Below, in pieces: positions 47,843-55,907 of a DNA stretch of 64,000 nucleotides. The stretch is from Solimonas sp. K1W22B-7. Lineage in GTDB: Bacteria; Pseudomonadota; Gammaproteobacteria; Nevskiales; Nevskiaceae. The stretch is from the NCBI RefSeq assembly GCF_003428335.1, contig NZ_CP031704.1:868001-932000 (forward strand). The letters run 5' to 3'. Position 1 is the first letter of the stretch. Every line of letters begins with the position of its first letter. The notes under the pieces were generated by a model that searched no databases, had not been told where the DNA came from, and worked only from the letters and a program-made list of their open reading frames with translations. The translations under genes were made by a program, and so were the position numbers.

Positions 47843-49993
47843 ATGAAGAATACCGGCCTGCTGGCGAAGCTCCGCGGTGTCCTGCTGGCGGCCAGCGCGG
47901 CACTGCTGCCGCCGGTGGCGGCGCAGGCGACCACCATCGACAACAGCACGCTCGCCAACGAGGCCGACGGCAGCAACTGGGCCGCCTGGGGCCGCACCTT
48001 CAGCGAGCAACGCTTCAGCCCGCTGGACCAGGTCAACAAGGACAACGTCGGCCAGCTCGGCCTGGCCTGGTCGCTGGAGCTGGACGATGTCTGGAACGTG
48101 TCGAGCCAGCCGGTGGCCGTGGACGGCGTGATCTACACCGCCGTGGGCTACAGCGTGGTGCATGCGATCGACGCGCGCAGCGGCAAGCTGCTGTGGAAGT
48201 ACGACCCCAAGGTGGAGTCGCGCAAGATGCGCTACGCCTGGGGCAGCCGCGGTCTCGCGTTCTGGAACGGCAAGGTCTACACCGGCGTGCAGGACGGGCG
48301 ACTGTTCGCGCTCGACGCCAAGACCGGCCAGCTGGTCTGGGAGGTGATGACCACCACACCGGGCGACAACCGCTACATCACCGGCGCGCCGCGCATCTTC
48401 AACGGCAAGGTCATCATCGGCCACGGCGGCGCCGACTTCGGTCACGTGCGCGGCTACGTCACCACCTACGACGCCGAGACCGGCAAGGAGCTGTGGCGCT
48501 GGTACGTGGTGCCGGGCAATCCCGCCGACGGCTTCGAGAACAAGGCGATGGAAGAGGCCGCCAAGACTTGGAGCGGCGACTGGTGGAAGTACGGCGCCGG
48601 CGGCACGGTCTGGAACGCCATGACCTACGACCCGGAGTACAACCGCATCTATCTGGGCACCGGCAACGGCTCGCCCTGGAACGCGCAGTTGCGCAATCCC
48701 GGCGGCGGCGACAGCCTCTACCTGTGCTCGGTGGTGGCGCTGGACGCCGACACCGGCGAGTACGTCTGGCACTACCAGACCACGCCGAACGAGACCTGGG
48801 ACTTCAACTCCACCATGGACATGATCTCGGCCACGGTCGAGATGGCGGGGAAGCCGCGCAAGGTGCTGATGCACGCGCCCAAGAACGGCTTCTTCTACCT
48901 GCTGGACCGCGAGAACGGCAAGCTGATCTCGGCCGAAAAAATCGGCAAGGTCACCTGGGCCGAGAAGGTCGACATGGCTACCGGCCGCCCGGTGGAAGTG
49001 CGCGGCTCGCGTTACGAGAAGGGTCCGGCGCTGACCTGGCCCGGCTCCGGCGGCACGCACAACTGGCACCCGATGGCCTTCAGCCCCGACACCGGCCTGG
49101 TCTACATCCCGGCGCGCGAGATGGCCGGCTTCTACGACGGCGAAGGCCGCCAGCCCGGCAAGTGGCAGATGACCCCGGGCGACGTCATGGGCCTGCGCGG
49201 CTTCTTCGACGACATCCCCAAGAGCGCCGGCAGCACCTCGCTGCTGGCCTGGAACCCGGTGACGCAGAAAGAGGTCTGGCGCAACCCGACGCCGGGCGCC
49301 ACCGCCGGCGGCGTCATCGTCACGCACGGCGGCCTGGTGTTCCAGGGCCTGGCCGACGGCCGCTTCGTCGCCACCGACGCCGTCAGCGGCAAGGAGCTGT
49401 GGAGCTACAGCATGGGCGTCGGCACGCAGGCGCCGCCGATGACCTACACGGTGGACGGCAAGCAGTACGTGACCATCCTCGCCGGCTGGGGCGGCGCACC
49501 CTCGCTGCTGGGCTCGCTCAGCGCGCAGCACGGCTGGGTCGGCCGCGCCTACCCGCGCCGCATGCTGACCTTCGTGCTCGACGGCAAGGCAGTGCTGCCG
49601 CCGTCGCCGCCGCCGATCGCCAAGGTCGAGCCGCTGGAAGCGCCGGAGTTCAAGATCGACCCGGCGCTGGCCGAGAAGGGCAAGCACGTCTACAGCCAGT
49701 GCGTGATCTGCCACGGCAGCGCCGCCGTCGCCGGCGGCTACGCCCCGGACCTGCGCGCCTCGCCGGTGCCGCTGTCGCACGAGGCCTTCAAGGCCATCGT
49801 CCAGGGCGGCGCGCTGGAATCGCGCGGCATGCCAAAGTTCGAGGAGTTCACCGACGAGGACATCACCGCGCTGCAGCACTTCCTGCGCGAACGCGCCCGC
49901 TACAAGCCCTCGGCCTGGGAGCAGATCAAGCAGGTCTTCGGCTTCATCTGGCTGATGATCAAGATGAAGCTGCTGGCGATGGGATGGTTGTAG
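47843..49993 (+). CDS. PQQ-dependent quinohemoprotein dehydrogenase lacking the vicinal cysteine pair
   Basis: 716 residues with a signal peptide, the same propeller repeats ([23 protein letters not shown]) and a C-terminal heme domain with CVICH near residue 620. At the place of the Cys-Cys pair it reads SRKMRYAWGSRGLA, so the disulfide ring of type II alcohol dehydrogenases is missing. This suggests a different substrate or electron path. A GGGGGAG site lies before the ATG. A strong terminator follows. Confidence 0.9.
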   Translation: MKNTGLLAKLRGVLLAASAALLPPVAAQATTIDNSTLANEADGSNWAAWGRTFSEQRFSPLDQVNKDNVGQLGLAWSLELDDVWNVSSQPVAVDGVIYTAVGYSVVHAIDARSGKLLWKYDPKVESRKMRYAWGSRGLAFWNGKVYTGVQDGRLFALDAKTGQLVWEVMTTTPGDNRYITGAPRIFNGKVIIGHGGADFGHVRGYVTTYDAETGKELWRWYVVPGNPADGFENKAMEEAAKTWSGDWWKYGAGGTVWNAMTYDPEYNRIYLGTGNGSPWNAQLRNPGGGDSLYLCSVVALDADTGEYVWHYQTTPNETWDFNSTMDMISATVEMAGKPRKVLMHAPKNGFFYLLDRENGKLISAEKIGKVTWAEKVDMATGRPVEVRGSRYEKGPALTWPGSGGTHNWHPMAFSPDTGLVYIPAREMAGFYDGEGRQPGKWQMTPGDVMGLRGFFDDIPKSAGSTSLLAWNPVTQKEVWRNPTPGATAGGVIVTHGGLVFQGLADGRFVATDAVSGKELWSYSMGVGTQAPPMTYTVDGKQYVTILAGWGGAPSLLGSLSAQHGWVGRAYPRRMLTFVLDGKAVLPPSPPPIAKVEPLEAPEFKIDPALAEKGKHVYSQCVICHGSAAVAGGYAPDLRASPVPLSHEAFKAIVQGGALESRGMPKFEEFTDEDITALQHFLRERARYKPSAWEQIKQVFGFIWLMIKMKLLAMGWL

Positions 49994-50016
49994 ATTTCAG
50001 CTTGAAGTGAACGAAG

Positions 50017-50044
50017 GGCGGCGATGAGAATCGCCGCCTTTTTT
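50017..50044 (+). terminator. Rho-independent terminator
   Basis: GGCGGCGAT-GAGA-ATCGCCGCC followed by TTTTTT, 24 bases after the PQQ dehydrogenase stop. Confidence 0.9.
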
Positions 50045-50080
50045 GTTGCCGCGGCCGGTGCGTCAAGGCAATCTAGGAGC

Positions 50081-50428
50081 ATGAAAATGCTTGCGGATCT
50101 CATCGACGCTATGGGTGTGCCTTCAGAGGAAACTTTGCGGCTAGCGCACAAGCACTCGATCCATCATCGACATGAACTGCTGGCCAGCAGTTCATGTGGC
50201 TGCTTTTATTGCTTGTCGATCTATTCCACAGATCAGATCGAAGACTGGACAGACTATCCGGAAGATACCCCTGAAGACCGGGAAAACGAGTTCGGTATGA
50301 CCGCGCTGTGCCCGCATTGCGGCGTCGATTCAGTCATCGGTGCCGGTTCTGGCTATCCGATCACCGCCGAATTCCTCCAGTGGATGAAGCGGCTGTGGTT
50401 CGCTGGGTCTGAGCGGCGTAGCGAGTAG
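50081..50428 (+). CDS. Hypothetical protein with paired-cysteine motifs
   Basis: About 115 residues from 50081 (or 50087, better spaced from AGGAG). It contains SSCGCFYCLSIY and ALCPHCGVDS, four or more cysteines that could hold a zinc ion, and the C-terminal block GYPITAEFLQWMKRLWF. Similar small cytoplasmic proteins are widespread but of unknown role. GC is lower than in the PQQ genes, so this may start the acquired region. A hairpin repeat follows the stop directly. Confidence 0.65.
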   Translation: MKMLADLIDAMGVPSEETLRLAHKHSIHHRHELLASSSCGCFYCLSIYSTDQIEDWTDYPEDTPEDRENEFGMTALCPHCGVDSVIGAGSGYPITAEFLQWMKRLWFAGSERRSE

Positions 50429-50461
50429 GGCGGGTCCTTGACCCGCCGTTCGCGGGCCTGC
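50428..50461. repeat. Hairpin repeat, single-arm copy of the twin-hairpin element
   Basis: GGCGGGTC-CTT-GACCCGCC followed by TTCGCGGGCC, directly after a stop codon. It matches the first hairpin of the elements at 56309-56364 and 62404-62462 in the same orientation relative to the preceding gene. Beyond it, 50462-50774 has no gene I can support. Confidence 0.65.
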
Positions 50462-50774
50462 ATGAAAAATACGGAACTCCGTTATGGATTCCGCCTGCAA
50501 GCAAGTAAAATATTCCTCATGAGTCGAGGTATTCCTCATGGGGACGACAAGGGCTCCGGGTGTTCCGCAGCCAATCCTCCCCAGTCGCTTCTCGCCTCGC
50601 TGCAACAGTTTCGCGTCGCACACAAATGATAATCCGGGCGACCGAGTAGGGCTCTGCGCGGCATCCGCGAAAGGGTCCCGTGATCGTCATGCTCTTTTAC
50701 AAGCTACCAGTGCTGCCCGCCGGGCCACGCAGGCCCGGCGCGGCAGTTCAATTCCCAAGCCACCTGCGGGCCTT

Positions 50775-51122
50775 TCAGCGCAGGATCTTCGCCATCGCTT
50801 TCCCCTTGGCCAACTCATCGATCAGCTTGTCCAGGTAGCGAATCTTCCGCATCAGCGGATTTTCGACCTCTTCCACGCGAACGCCGCACACCAGGCCCTT
50901 GATGAGCGCAGCGTTCGGATGCATGGCCGGGGCCTGGGCGAAGAAGGCTTCGAAATCGGTCTCCTGTTCGATCTGCCGCTGCAATCCCGCCTGGTCGTAG
51001 CCGGTCAGCCAGCAAATGATCTGATCGACTTCTTCCTTGCTGCGATTCTTGCGCGCTGCCTTTTGAACATACATCGGATACACCTTTGCGAAGGCCGTTC
51101 CGAAAATGCGGTGGGCTGGCAT
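50775..51122 (-). CDS. DUF2200 family protein
   Basis: 115 residues with [20 protein letters not shown], the family's opening, and [13 protein letters not shown] followed by a Lys-rich C-terminus ([20 protein letters not shown]). Members are small soluble proteins of unknown function, common in soil bacteria. It stands alone, with a palindromic repeat upstream. Confidence 0.8.
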   Translation of the reverse strand: MPAHRIFGTAFAKVYPMYVQKAARKNRSKEEVDQIICWLTGYDQAGLQRQIEQETDFEAFFAQAPAMHPNAALIKGLVCGVRVEEVENPLMRKIRYLDKLIDELAKGKAMAKILR

Positions 51123-51166
51123 GGTCAGATTTCCTGTGCGACAAGCCGTCGACGGTAGAGGAACTC

Positions 51167-51270
51167 GTAGGATGTGGTGCCAGAAGTAGGCGCCTCCAGG
51201 CGAGCGTAGCGAACCGCATCTGTCGAGGCCACCCTCGAATGATGCGGTTCATTGTATTCGCCGCATCCTG
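51167..51270. repeat. Dispersed palindromic element, interrupted copy
   Basis: GTAGGATGTGG at the left and CCGCATCC at the right, with GAACCGCATC/GATGCGGTTC inside, as in the element at 20959-21029. A 19-base string also found at 1691-1709 is embedded at 51185-51203. Confidence 0.6.
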
Positions 51271-51337
51271 CTCGTGCTGCTGTCAGCTGCGCTGCAATTT
51301 GCTGCGGATGGGGACGCTTTTGAGGATGGATGGCAGC

Positions 51338-51730
51338 TTAGGCGAATAGGACGCTGTACAGGACACGGCCTGGCGTAAAGAGCGCGAACAAGCCGGCAAT
51401 GACAACGGCGCCTATGTAGGTGAGAACCATCAGCCGTTTGTGCCTCTTCACATTGCGTTTCCGCGCCGTGTAGTAGGCCATGGGAACCGAGTAGAGGGTT
51501 AGTACCGAAACAAGATGAATGTAACCAAAATGGTTGAACAGCCGTGGGCCGACTTGGGCCTGCATGAAGAACGATGCAAGCGCTGTGACGATGAGCAGCG
51601 ACATATACCACTTGCCAAGCAGTCTATGGGACGGAGTGCCCTTGGGCTTTAGCAGAATGTAGGTGCCGATGACCAGTGCGGGCATCACCGTAACGAGATG
51701 AAAGTAGATGAGAAGTTTCTGCGTATCCAT
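51338..51730 (-). CDS. DUF2306-like membrane protein, possibly the last cassette
   Basis: 130 residues with four hydrophobic segments and the pattern VMPALVIGTYILLKPKGTPS then HRLLGKWYM, shared with the + strand protein at 55908. It lies in the inner membrane; function unknown. Its start is 8 bases from a degenerate attC (51738-51803), the position of a cassette gene, but no attC follows it. It may be a terminal cassette that lost its recombination site. Confidence 0.72.
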   Translation of the reverse strand: MDTQKLLIYFHLVTVMPALVIGTYILLKPKGTPSHRLLGKWYMSLLIVTALASFFMQAQVGPRLFNHFGYIHLVSVLTLYSVPMAYYTARKRNVKRHKRLMVLTYIGAVVIAGLFALFTPGRVLYSVLFA

Positions 51731-51737
51731 TCCAGGC

Positions 51738-51803
51738 GCCTGACGCTCAGCTCAAGCCGGGCTGCCGCTTCGCGACAGTGTCGGCTTGAAGCGGGGCTTG
51801 GGC
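51738..51803 (-). repeat. attC site 1, degenerate
   Basis: Reads GCCTGAC...CTTGGGC on the + strand, with CTCAAGCCG/CGGCTTGAAG inner arms as in the other sites. Both outer boxes carry changes from GCCCAAC/GTTGGGC, so it may be poorly recombined. Confidence 0.65.
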
Positions 51804-52343
51804 TTCGCCCTCCGCCCGCGAGAACTGAAAGCGGCATGCATCGTCCCCGGCTGCCAGCGTGGTGGGACGCTCGAAATGAGCCTTGTAACGCGGCTGATTC
51901 AATTCATCGGCCCAGACCGTATCCAGCGCACAGAACAGTGACGTCACTTCCGGTGCGCCGTGCGTCCTGAAGAAGTCATTGAACAGGCATCTTGTAATGT
52001 GGGTGTGACTGCGGCGCTGGTCCTGAATCGCTTGCACATAAGTGAAGCGAGGACCAAACAAGCTTTCGCCGCGTGCCTTGTAGTTCTGTGAAATACGCTC
52101 AAAGGCCTCTTCCGGTCTTTCCTGTGTAATGCCAAAGCGGGCGTTCATATAGGCTTGTCGCTGTCTCTTGAATTGCCGGGAAAGCGCTGTCTGGAGGACT
52201 GCGATGGCCTTTTTTTGCCCCAGGAATGGCCTGAGCGCGCGATAGGCAAACAAGACTGACCAGCAGAAGACGAGCCATCTGCGGCTGGGATCGCCCTTCG
52301 CCCGCCAGAGCAGGGAACCGACGCCACCCTTTTCATCGATCAC
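51747..52343 (-). CDS. L-2-amino-thiazoline-4-carboxylic acid hydrolase-like protein (cassette)
   Basis: 198 residues. The second half, HITRCLFNDFFRTHG...FCALDTVWADEL...RPTTLAAGDDACRFQF, fits the ATC hydrolase family fold, which includes the enzyme that opens L-2-amino-thiazoline-4-carboxylate in cysteine synthesis. An N-terminal hydrophobic segment is unusual. The last residues (APLQADTVAKRQPGLS) come from attC site 1. It shares one cassette with the gene at 52363-52740. Confidence 0.68.
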   Translation of the reverse strand: MIDEKGGVGSLLWRAKGDPSRRWLVFCWSVLFAYRALRPFLGQKKAIAVLQTALSRQFKRQRQAYMNARFGITQERPEEAFERISQNYKARGESLFGPRFTYVQAIQDQRRSHTHITRCLFNDFFRTHGAPEVTSLFCALDTVWADELNQPRYKAHFERPTTLAAGDDACRFQFSRAEGEAQAPLQADTVAKRQPGLS

Positions 52344-52362
52344 GGTGCCTCCTGCGAACAGC

Positions 52363-52740
52363 TCATTTGGAACCCAGAAGCACTACGGCCGCGAAGATGA
52401 GCGCGACTGCTATGGATGCCTGGATCATGGCGGAGCGACGAGCCGCCGACACCGCCGCCGGCGCGACGGTCTTGAGAGGGAAAGCGTTGCCCACGACCAA
52501 TGTCCAGGACAACAGGGCGATCGGGAAAGCGGCTAGTGCCACCCAGCTCTTCAGCAAGATCGCCATGGCGACGGAGCCCCAAAGCGAAACCTCCCCCACG
52601 ATGGTCGACGCAGCATGTGCCCACGCGGAGACAAACGCGAGACGGCCACAAGATCTGCAGCTTGCTGGAAAAACGCGGGTCGCGTTCAGCTTGCGCCATG
52701 CGCTGATGCTTGCCTCACCACAGTTTGGGCATTTGAACAT
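52363..52740 (-). CDS. Zinc-ribbon membrane protein (cassette)
   Basis: 125 residues from an ATG at 52740, two bases from attC site 2. The N-terminus has CPNCG and CRSCG, a zinc ribbon, followed by three hydrophobic segments. This matches small ribbon-plus-membrane proteins of unknown role. It is the first of two genes in a two-gene cassette, with a 19-base gap to the hydrolase-like gene. Confidence 0.65.
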   Translation of the reverse strand: MFKCPNCGEASISAWRKLNATRVFPASCRSCGRLAFVSAWAHAASTIVGEVSLWGSVAMAILLKSWVALAAFPIALLSWTLVVGNAFPLKTVAPAAVSAARRSAMIQASIAVALIFAAVVLLGSK

Positions 52741-52742
52741 AG

Positions 52743-52810
52743 GGCTAACGCCTGCGTTAGGCGACAGGCCCGCCGACCGCGGGACTGTCTGCTTGAACAG
52801 CTTGCTGGGT
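52743..52810 (-). repeat. attC site 2
   Basis: GGCTAAC...GCTGGGT on the + strand with inner arms around CCCGCCGACCGCGGG. Boxes are imperfect but the layout is typical. Confidence 0.78.
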
Positions 52811-53464
52811 TTCAGCGCGCCAGTGCGAACGCGCGAAATAGCCCACCGCCGCCAGGCCTGTAAAAACGTGAAAGCCGATGATGGCGGCAAAGACCCTTGG
52901 ATGGCCCGCAAGAAATGCCTCCGGGCCGGGTATTTGGGGAACGTAAAAGGACAGGGCACCGAGATTGAAAATGAGGATGACGGCAAGAAGGGCTTTTGAA
53001 CCACGAAAGACCCACCAGCACCAAATTCCGTAAATGGTCTCTACCACCAACGCGATGGCCGGAATCCCATACAGGCCGGAACCAATTTTGGGGTAGGCAA
53101 GACCCGGTGCAAGTTGTATGTCCTGAACGTGGGTCGCCACATCCAGAACGATGTGCGATGAAATGGCGACTGCAATGGCAATAGCCCAGCGTGGCCGTTT
53201 CAAGAGATGGGAAAGAACGAACCACGCAATCAGGGAGAGCGCGATGCTGGAAGCAATGGAGTGCGAATACGGCATGTGCGACAGGTGGATGTCGTTGAGC
53301 GCCCGTATCTGAGGCTCGGTGTATGCGGCCTCAAGCCCCACCAGGTTGAAAACCACCCAAAGACATTCAACGAGCTGAACGCTGAAAAGAACCCACAGCA
53401 ACGGCACGCCGGGCCATTTCTTGTTGATGAGCAGGGCGGTTGCAGCATGGTTGATCGCGTTCAA
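52757..53464 (-). CDS. Multi-pass membrane protein (cassette)
   Basis: 235 residues with about six membrane segments. Histidines and acidic residues in MNAINHAATA, HMPYSHS and SSHIVLDVATH suggest a YdjM-like membrane metal-dependent hydrolase fold, but this is tentative. The C-terminal tail AVQADSPAVGG is encoded by attC site 2. The start is 23 bases from attC site 3. Confidence 0.68.
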   Translation of the reverse strand: MNAINHAATALLINKKWPGVPLLWVLFSVQLVECLWVVFNLVGLEAAYTEPQIRALNDIHLSHMPYSHSIASSIALSLIAWFVLSHLLKRPRWAIAIAVAISSHIVLDVATHVQDIQLAPGLAYPKIGSGLYGIPAIALVVETIYGIWCWWVFRGSKALLAVILIFNLGALSFYVPQIPGPEAFLAGHPRVFAAIIGFHVFTGLAAVGYFARSHWRAETQQAVQADSPAVGGPVA

Positions 53465-53486
53465 GGCAGAGCCCCTGGTTTATGAA

Positions 53487-53546
53487 GTCAAACGCCTGGC
53501 TGAAGCCGCGCTGTGTAGCAGCGTCTGCTTGAGGTAATTGTTGGGC
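53487..53546 (-). repeat. attC site 3
   Basis: GTCAAAC...GTTGGGC with arms GAAGCCGCGCTG and CAGCGTCTGCTTGAG. The left box deviates. Confidence 0.78.
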
Positions 53547-53548
53547 GA

Positions 53549-53872
53549 CTACGGTTTGGCAAGTAGCCATAACACGCCTGCGAAAATCGCGATGACCGCC
53601 AATGCAACAGGAACACCGGCAAGGACGCGTTTGAAAGAGAATCCTGCCGGCGCCATACCGTAGCCGCTCCGCTTTGAGAAAACCCTCTCGGAGAGGGCCT
53701 CCCCGAGGAGATAGAGCGGAGGGCCGAATGCGACAAACAAGGCCCACTGATTTTTTGATTGCGGAATGGCCGGCCAGAACTGGATCAGCAGCAGGCCAGC
53801 AACAACCAGCCATGCAACCGCCAGGACTGGCAGAAGCCGGAACCACCGCCAGAACCTGCTCTCAGGCTCCAC
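53549..53872 (-). CDS. Small membrane protein (cassette)
   Basis: 107 residues from a GTG at 53872, 12 bases from attC site 4. Three hydrophobic segments (LLPVLAVAWLVVAGLLLI, FVAFGPPLYLLG, VALAVIAIFAGVLWLL). The frame is open further upstream through attC site 4 only because that site is readable. I recognise no family. Confidence 0.6.
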   Translation of the reverse strand: MEPESRFWRWFRLLPVLAVAWLVVAGLLLIQFWPAIPQSKNQWALFVAFGPPLYLLGEALSERVFSKRSGYGMAPAGFSFKRVLAGVPVALAVIAIFAGVLWLLAKP

Positions 53873-53883
53873 GGGTCTTTTAC

Positions 53884-53951
53884 GCCCAACGCCGGCGCTA
53901 AGCTGCAGGCCCGCCGAAGGCGGGACTGCCCGCTTGAGCGGCTTGCTGGGC
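53884..53951 (-). repeat. attC site 4
   Basis: GCCCAAC...GCTGGGC around GGCCCGCCGAAGGCGGG, close in sequence to sites 2 and 10. Confidence 0.85.
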
Positions 53952-54350
53952 CGCTTTCCGATCCGCAGGGTGGTTGATCCCATCGTTCGTTGGCACTTCC
54001 GGAATAAGGAATGGATTCACCCCATCCAGACAGCCGACGTTGTACCCGTATTGCTCAGGATTCGATCGCCGCTGATGGTGGGTATAAATCCTGCAGTTCG
54101 AGCAGAAGTAGTGCTTCGCCGTATGGGTGTTGAATTGGTACAACTTCAGGTGCTCAGAACCTTTCACAATGCGGATGCCGCTCAAGAGTACAGATGCAAC
54201 CACGGCACCCTTCCGACGACAGATCGAGCAATCACATCGCCGTGGATTCACAATGCCGTCCGGCAAGTCGAGTTCAAGTTCCACCGCTCCGCAATGGCAA
54301 GTTGCCTTGTGCTTTGGAAGTATCTGAACTCCGCCGATCACCTTGAGCAT
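53898..54350 (-). CDS. GFA family protein (glutathione-dependent formaldehyde-activating enzyme-like), cassette
   Basis: About 150 residues. The zinc-binding pattern CHCGAVE, CDCSICRR and CSNC of the GFA (DUF636) family is intact. Members are zinc proteins; some act on S-hydroxymethyl-glutathione, many have no known substrate. The C-terminal tail KAAQQAAQAGSPAFGG comes from attC site 4. The ATG at 54350 is 15 bases from attC site 5. Confidence 0.85.
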   Translation of the reverse strand: MLKVIGGVQILPKHKATCHCGAVELELDLPDGIVNPRRCDCSICRRKGAVVASVLLSGIRIVKGSEHLKLYQFNTHTAKHYFCSNCRIYTHHQRRSNPEQYGYNVGCLDGVNPFLIPEVPTNDGINHPADRKAAQQAAQAGSPAFGGPAA

Positions 54351-54365
54351 CTGGAAGCCTCCTGG

Positions 54366-54435
54366 CTCCAACGCCCAGGTTCAGGGGCGGCCCCGCCGAA
54401 GGCCGGGACATCGACCCTTGAACCTGTTGTTGGAG
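54366..54435 (-). repeat. attC site 5
   Basis: CTCCAAC...GTTGGAG, matching boxes that both differ from the common GCCCAAC/GTTGGGC, around a longer stem with GGCCCCGCCGAAGGCCGGG. Confidence 0.82.
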
Positions 54436-54438
54436 CGT

Positions 54439-54804
54439 TCATGCAAGAAGCATATACGTGGCAAGTGCCGCCAGGTATGGCAAGAATGAGGCGATGAACA
54501 CCGCGGCGTATATCGCCAGCCCGCGCTTCCGCCTGGTGCGGTACAAATAGAAGGGAAGCAGTGCCCACCACAGGAAGAACATGAAGGCGCTGTACTCAAA
54601 AGGGGCAGAAAATGCATGCGCCCGCCGGTCTGTCTCTACGGCCCACGCGACGGAGAACGAGAAGGCCGCCGTGGATAGATACTGAGCGCCACGGGACGGC
54701 TCGCCGCCGTGGATCATCATGATTACTTCATACACTGCCGACAGCACAAGAACAGCAAGGCCACCTAGCAGAGGCGCATGAAGGGCGCGTGATGAGGTAG
54801 TCAT
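54439..54804 (-). CDS. Small membrane protein (cassette)
   Basis: 121 residues with four hydrophobic segments (LLGGLAVLVLSAVYEVIMM; FSFSVAWAV; SAFMFFLWWALLPFYLY; AVFIASFLPYLAAL). ATG at 54804, 4 bases from attC site 6; stop 3 bases from attC site 5. Unknown family. Confidence 0.65.
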   Translation of the reverse strand: MTTSSRALHAPLLGGLAVLVLSAVYEVIMMIHGGEPSRGAQYLSTAAFSFSVAWAVETDRRAHAFSAPFEYSAFMFFLWWALLPFYLYRTRRKRGLAIYAAVFIASFLPYLAALATYMLLA

Positions 54805-54808
54805 TTAG

Positions 54809-54874
54809 CTCTGACGCTCAGGTTCAGCCGCGCTGACGAAAAGCGGCTGCGCTGGCTGGAACCATTGGTTGGTC
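54809..54874 (-). repeat. attC site 6
   Basis: CTCTGAC...GTTGGTC, with GGTTCAGCCGCGCT and AGCGGCTGCGCTGGCTGGAACC arms. Boxes are diverged. Confidence 0.72.
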
Positions 54875-54875
54875 C

Positions 54876-55213
54876 TCACCGCGGCAAAGGACATTTTGCG
54901 TGAACCCATTCCGTGAGGTTGGCGCCTGCAGGTGTGAAGTCGTCTGGCGACGTTGAGCCGTGATCGACGAGGAAAACAGGGCTGACGGCATTGTCGAGGG
55001 GATCACTATCGCGGACCCACCGCTGTCGTTTCCGATAGCAAGGTAGCCGGAACAGTATTCCTTCGATTGGAACGTTTCGTTGCGCTCCACGACCTCCTCG
55101 AAGAACATGACCTCCGCCTGCGCGAATGTCTTGCCGAGAAACTGCTTTAGCGCCCAGTTCGCGTCGAGATCATTCTCGTCAATCTGGCCCCAATCGGCGC
55201 GGATCGGAATCAT
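54876..55213 (-). pseudogene. SMI1/KNR4 (SUKH)-like immunity protein, frame broken by one base (cassette)
   Basis: From the ATG at 55213 the frame gives the SUKH-like block YLAIGNDSGGSAIVIP. The next frame continues it as LDNAVSPVFLVDHGSTSPDD and ends PLPR at 54876, right beside attC site 6. One added base in the CCCC run near 55000 would restore about 112 residues. SUKH proteins often neutralise toxins. Either a sequencing slip or a decayed cassette. Confidence 0.72.
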
Positions 55214-55216
55214 GTT

Positions 55217-55285
55217 GCCCAACGCCCAGGGTCAGGAACGCCCCCGCCGAAGACGGGGACGTTCCACTGGAATCGCTGGTCGGGC
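55217..55285 (-). repeat. attC site 7
   Basis: GCCCAAC...GTCGGGC with arms GGAACGCCCCCGCCG and CGGGGACGTTCC. Confidence 0.82.
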
Positions 55286-55603
55286 CTGCGCTCGCTCGCT
55301 GCGAAGTCGCTGAAAGAGCTCGTCGAGCGTGTACTGGCCGGCATGCTTGGATTGCTGGGATTCCATTAGCTGAAATACGTCGTCAATGGTGGCGCGGCGC
55401 AGGAAGGCTCCTAAGTCCTCTGGAACGATAACAGCGCCACCGGCGACAGGCAGCACATTCCACCACGGACCGGTCGCCTGCGACATGCGAGCGTCCTCCT
55501 GCTCGGCAAGCCACTGGCGGTTGGGGCGCTTCTCTGGACAGAGGCAGATGCCTTCGCGGCCGAGGTTATCCACGATCAGGTCGCCAATGGAGAACGTTTT
55601 CAT
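55232..55603 (-). CDS. Hypothetical protein (cassette)
   Basis: 123 residues from the ATG at 55603, 6 bases from attC remnant 8. The opening MKTFSIGDLIVDNLGREGI and a middle block WWNVLPVAGGAVIVPEDLG look like a small soluble beta-rich domain; a helical part follows. The tail (PVERPRLRRGRS) is from attC site 7. I recognise no family. Confidence 0.62.
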   Translation of the reverse strand: MKTFSIGDLIVDNLGREGICLCPEKRPNRQWLAEQEDARMSQATGPWWNVLPVAGGAVIVPEDLGAFLRRATIDDVFQLMESQQSKHAGQYTLDELFQRLRSERAQARPAIPVERPRLRRGRS

Positions 55604-55609
55604 GCTTGG

Positions 55610-55630
55610 GCCCAACGCCGGTTAGACTTC
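55610..55630 (-). repeat. Truncated attC (remnant 8)
   Basis: Only the box GCCCAACGCC and a few stem bases remain, then unrelated sequence (ACTTCATTTTGATACC). No matching GTTRGGC box follows within 100 bases. A near-identical junction occurs at 62345-62372. The gap to 55907 holds half a GTAGGATGC-type repeat (55808-55848) and no gene. Confidence 0.7.
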
Positions 55631-55907
55631 ATTTTGATACCCAAACCTGACACCTGAACCGCGTCGATGCCAATCGGTGGACGATAAGTTCCTCATACAC
55701 ATTTTCTCTATTGAGGCTATGAACCTGCGGAGCGATGGTGCCCTATCCGTACCAAGAAAATCGACCTGACGGCGGCGTCAGGTGCAGGAGCTGCTTGACG
55801 GGTGAAAGCATCGCAAGATGCGGCTCATTGCATTGACTGCATCCTACCCGTGCTTGATCCGATTTTCGCGACTACTACACTACAGGCCGATCATCAGCGG
55901 GGTGTAG

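Noticed and set aside
45434-50010. Very long open frames antisense to both PQQ dehydrogenase genes
   Set aside because: Translations are low-complexity and lack motifs; both true genes on the other strand have heme and PQQ signatures.
50330-50623. 97-codon leftward frame in the gap after the 50081 gene
   Set aside because: Overlaps the end of the + strand gene and the hairpin repeat; composition shows no coherent protein.
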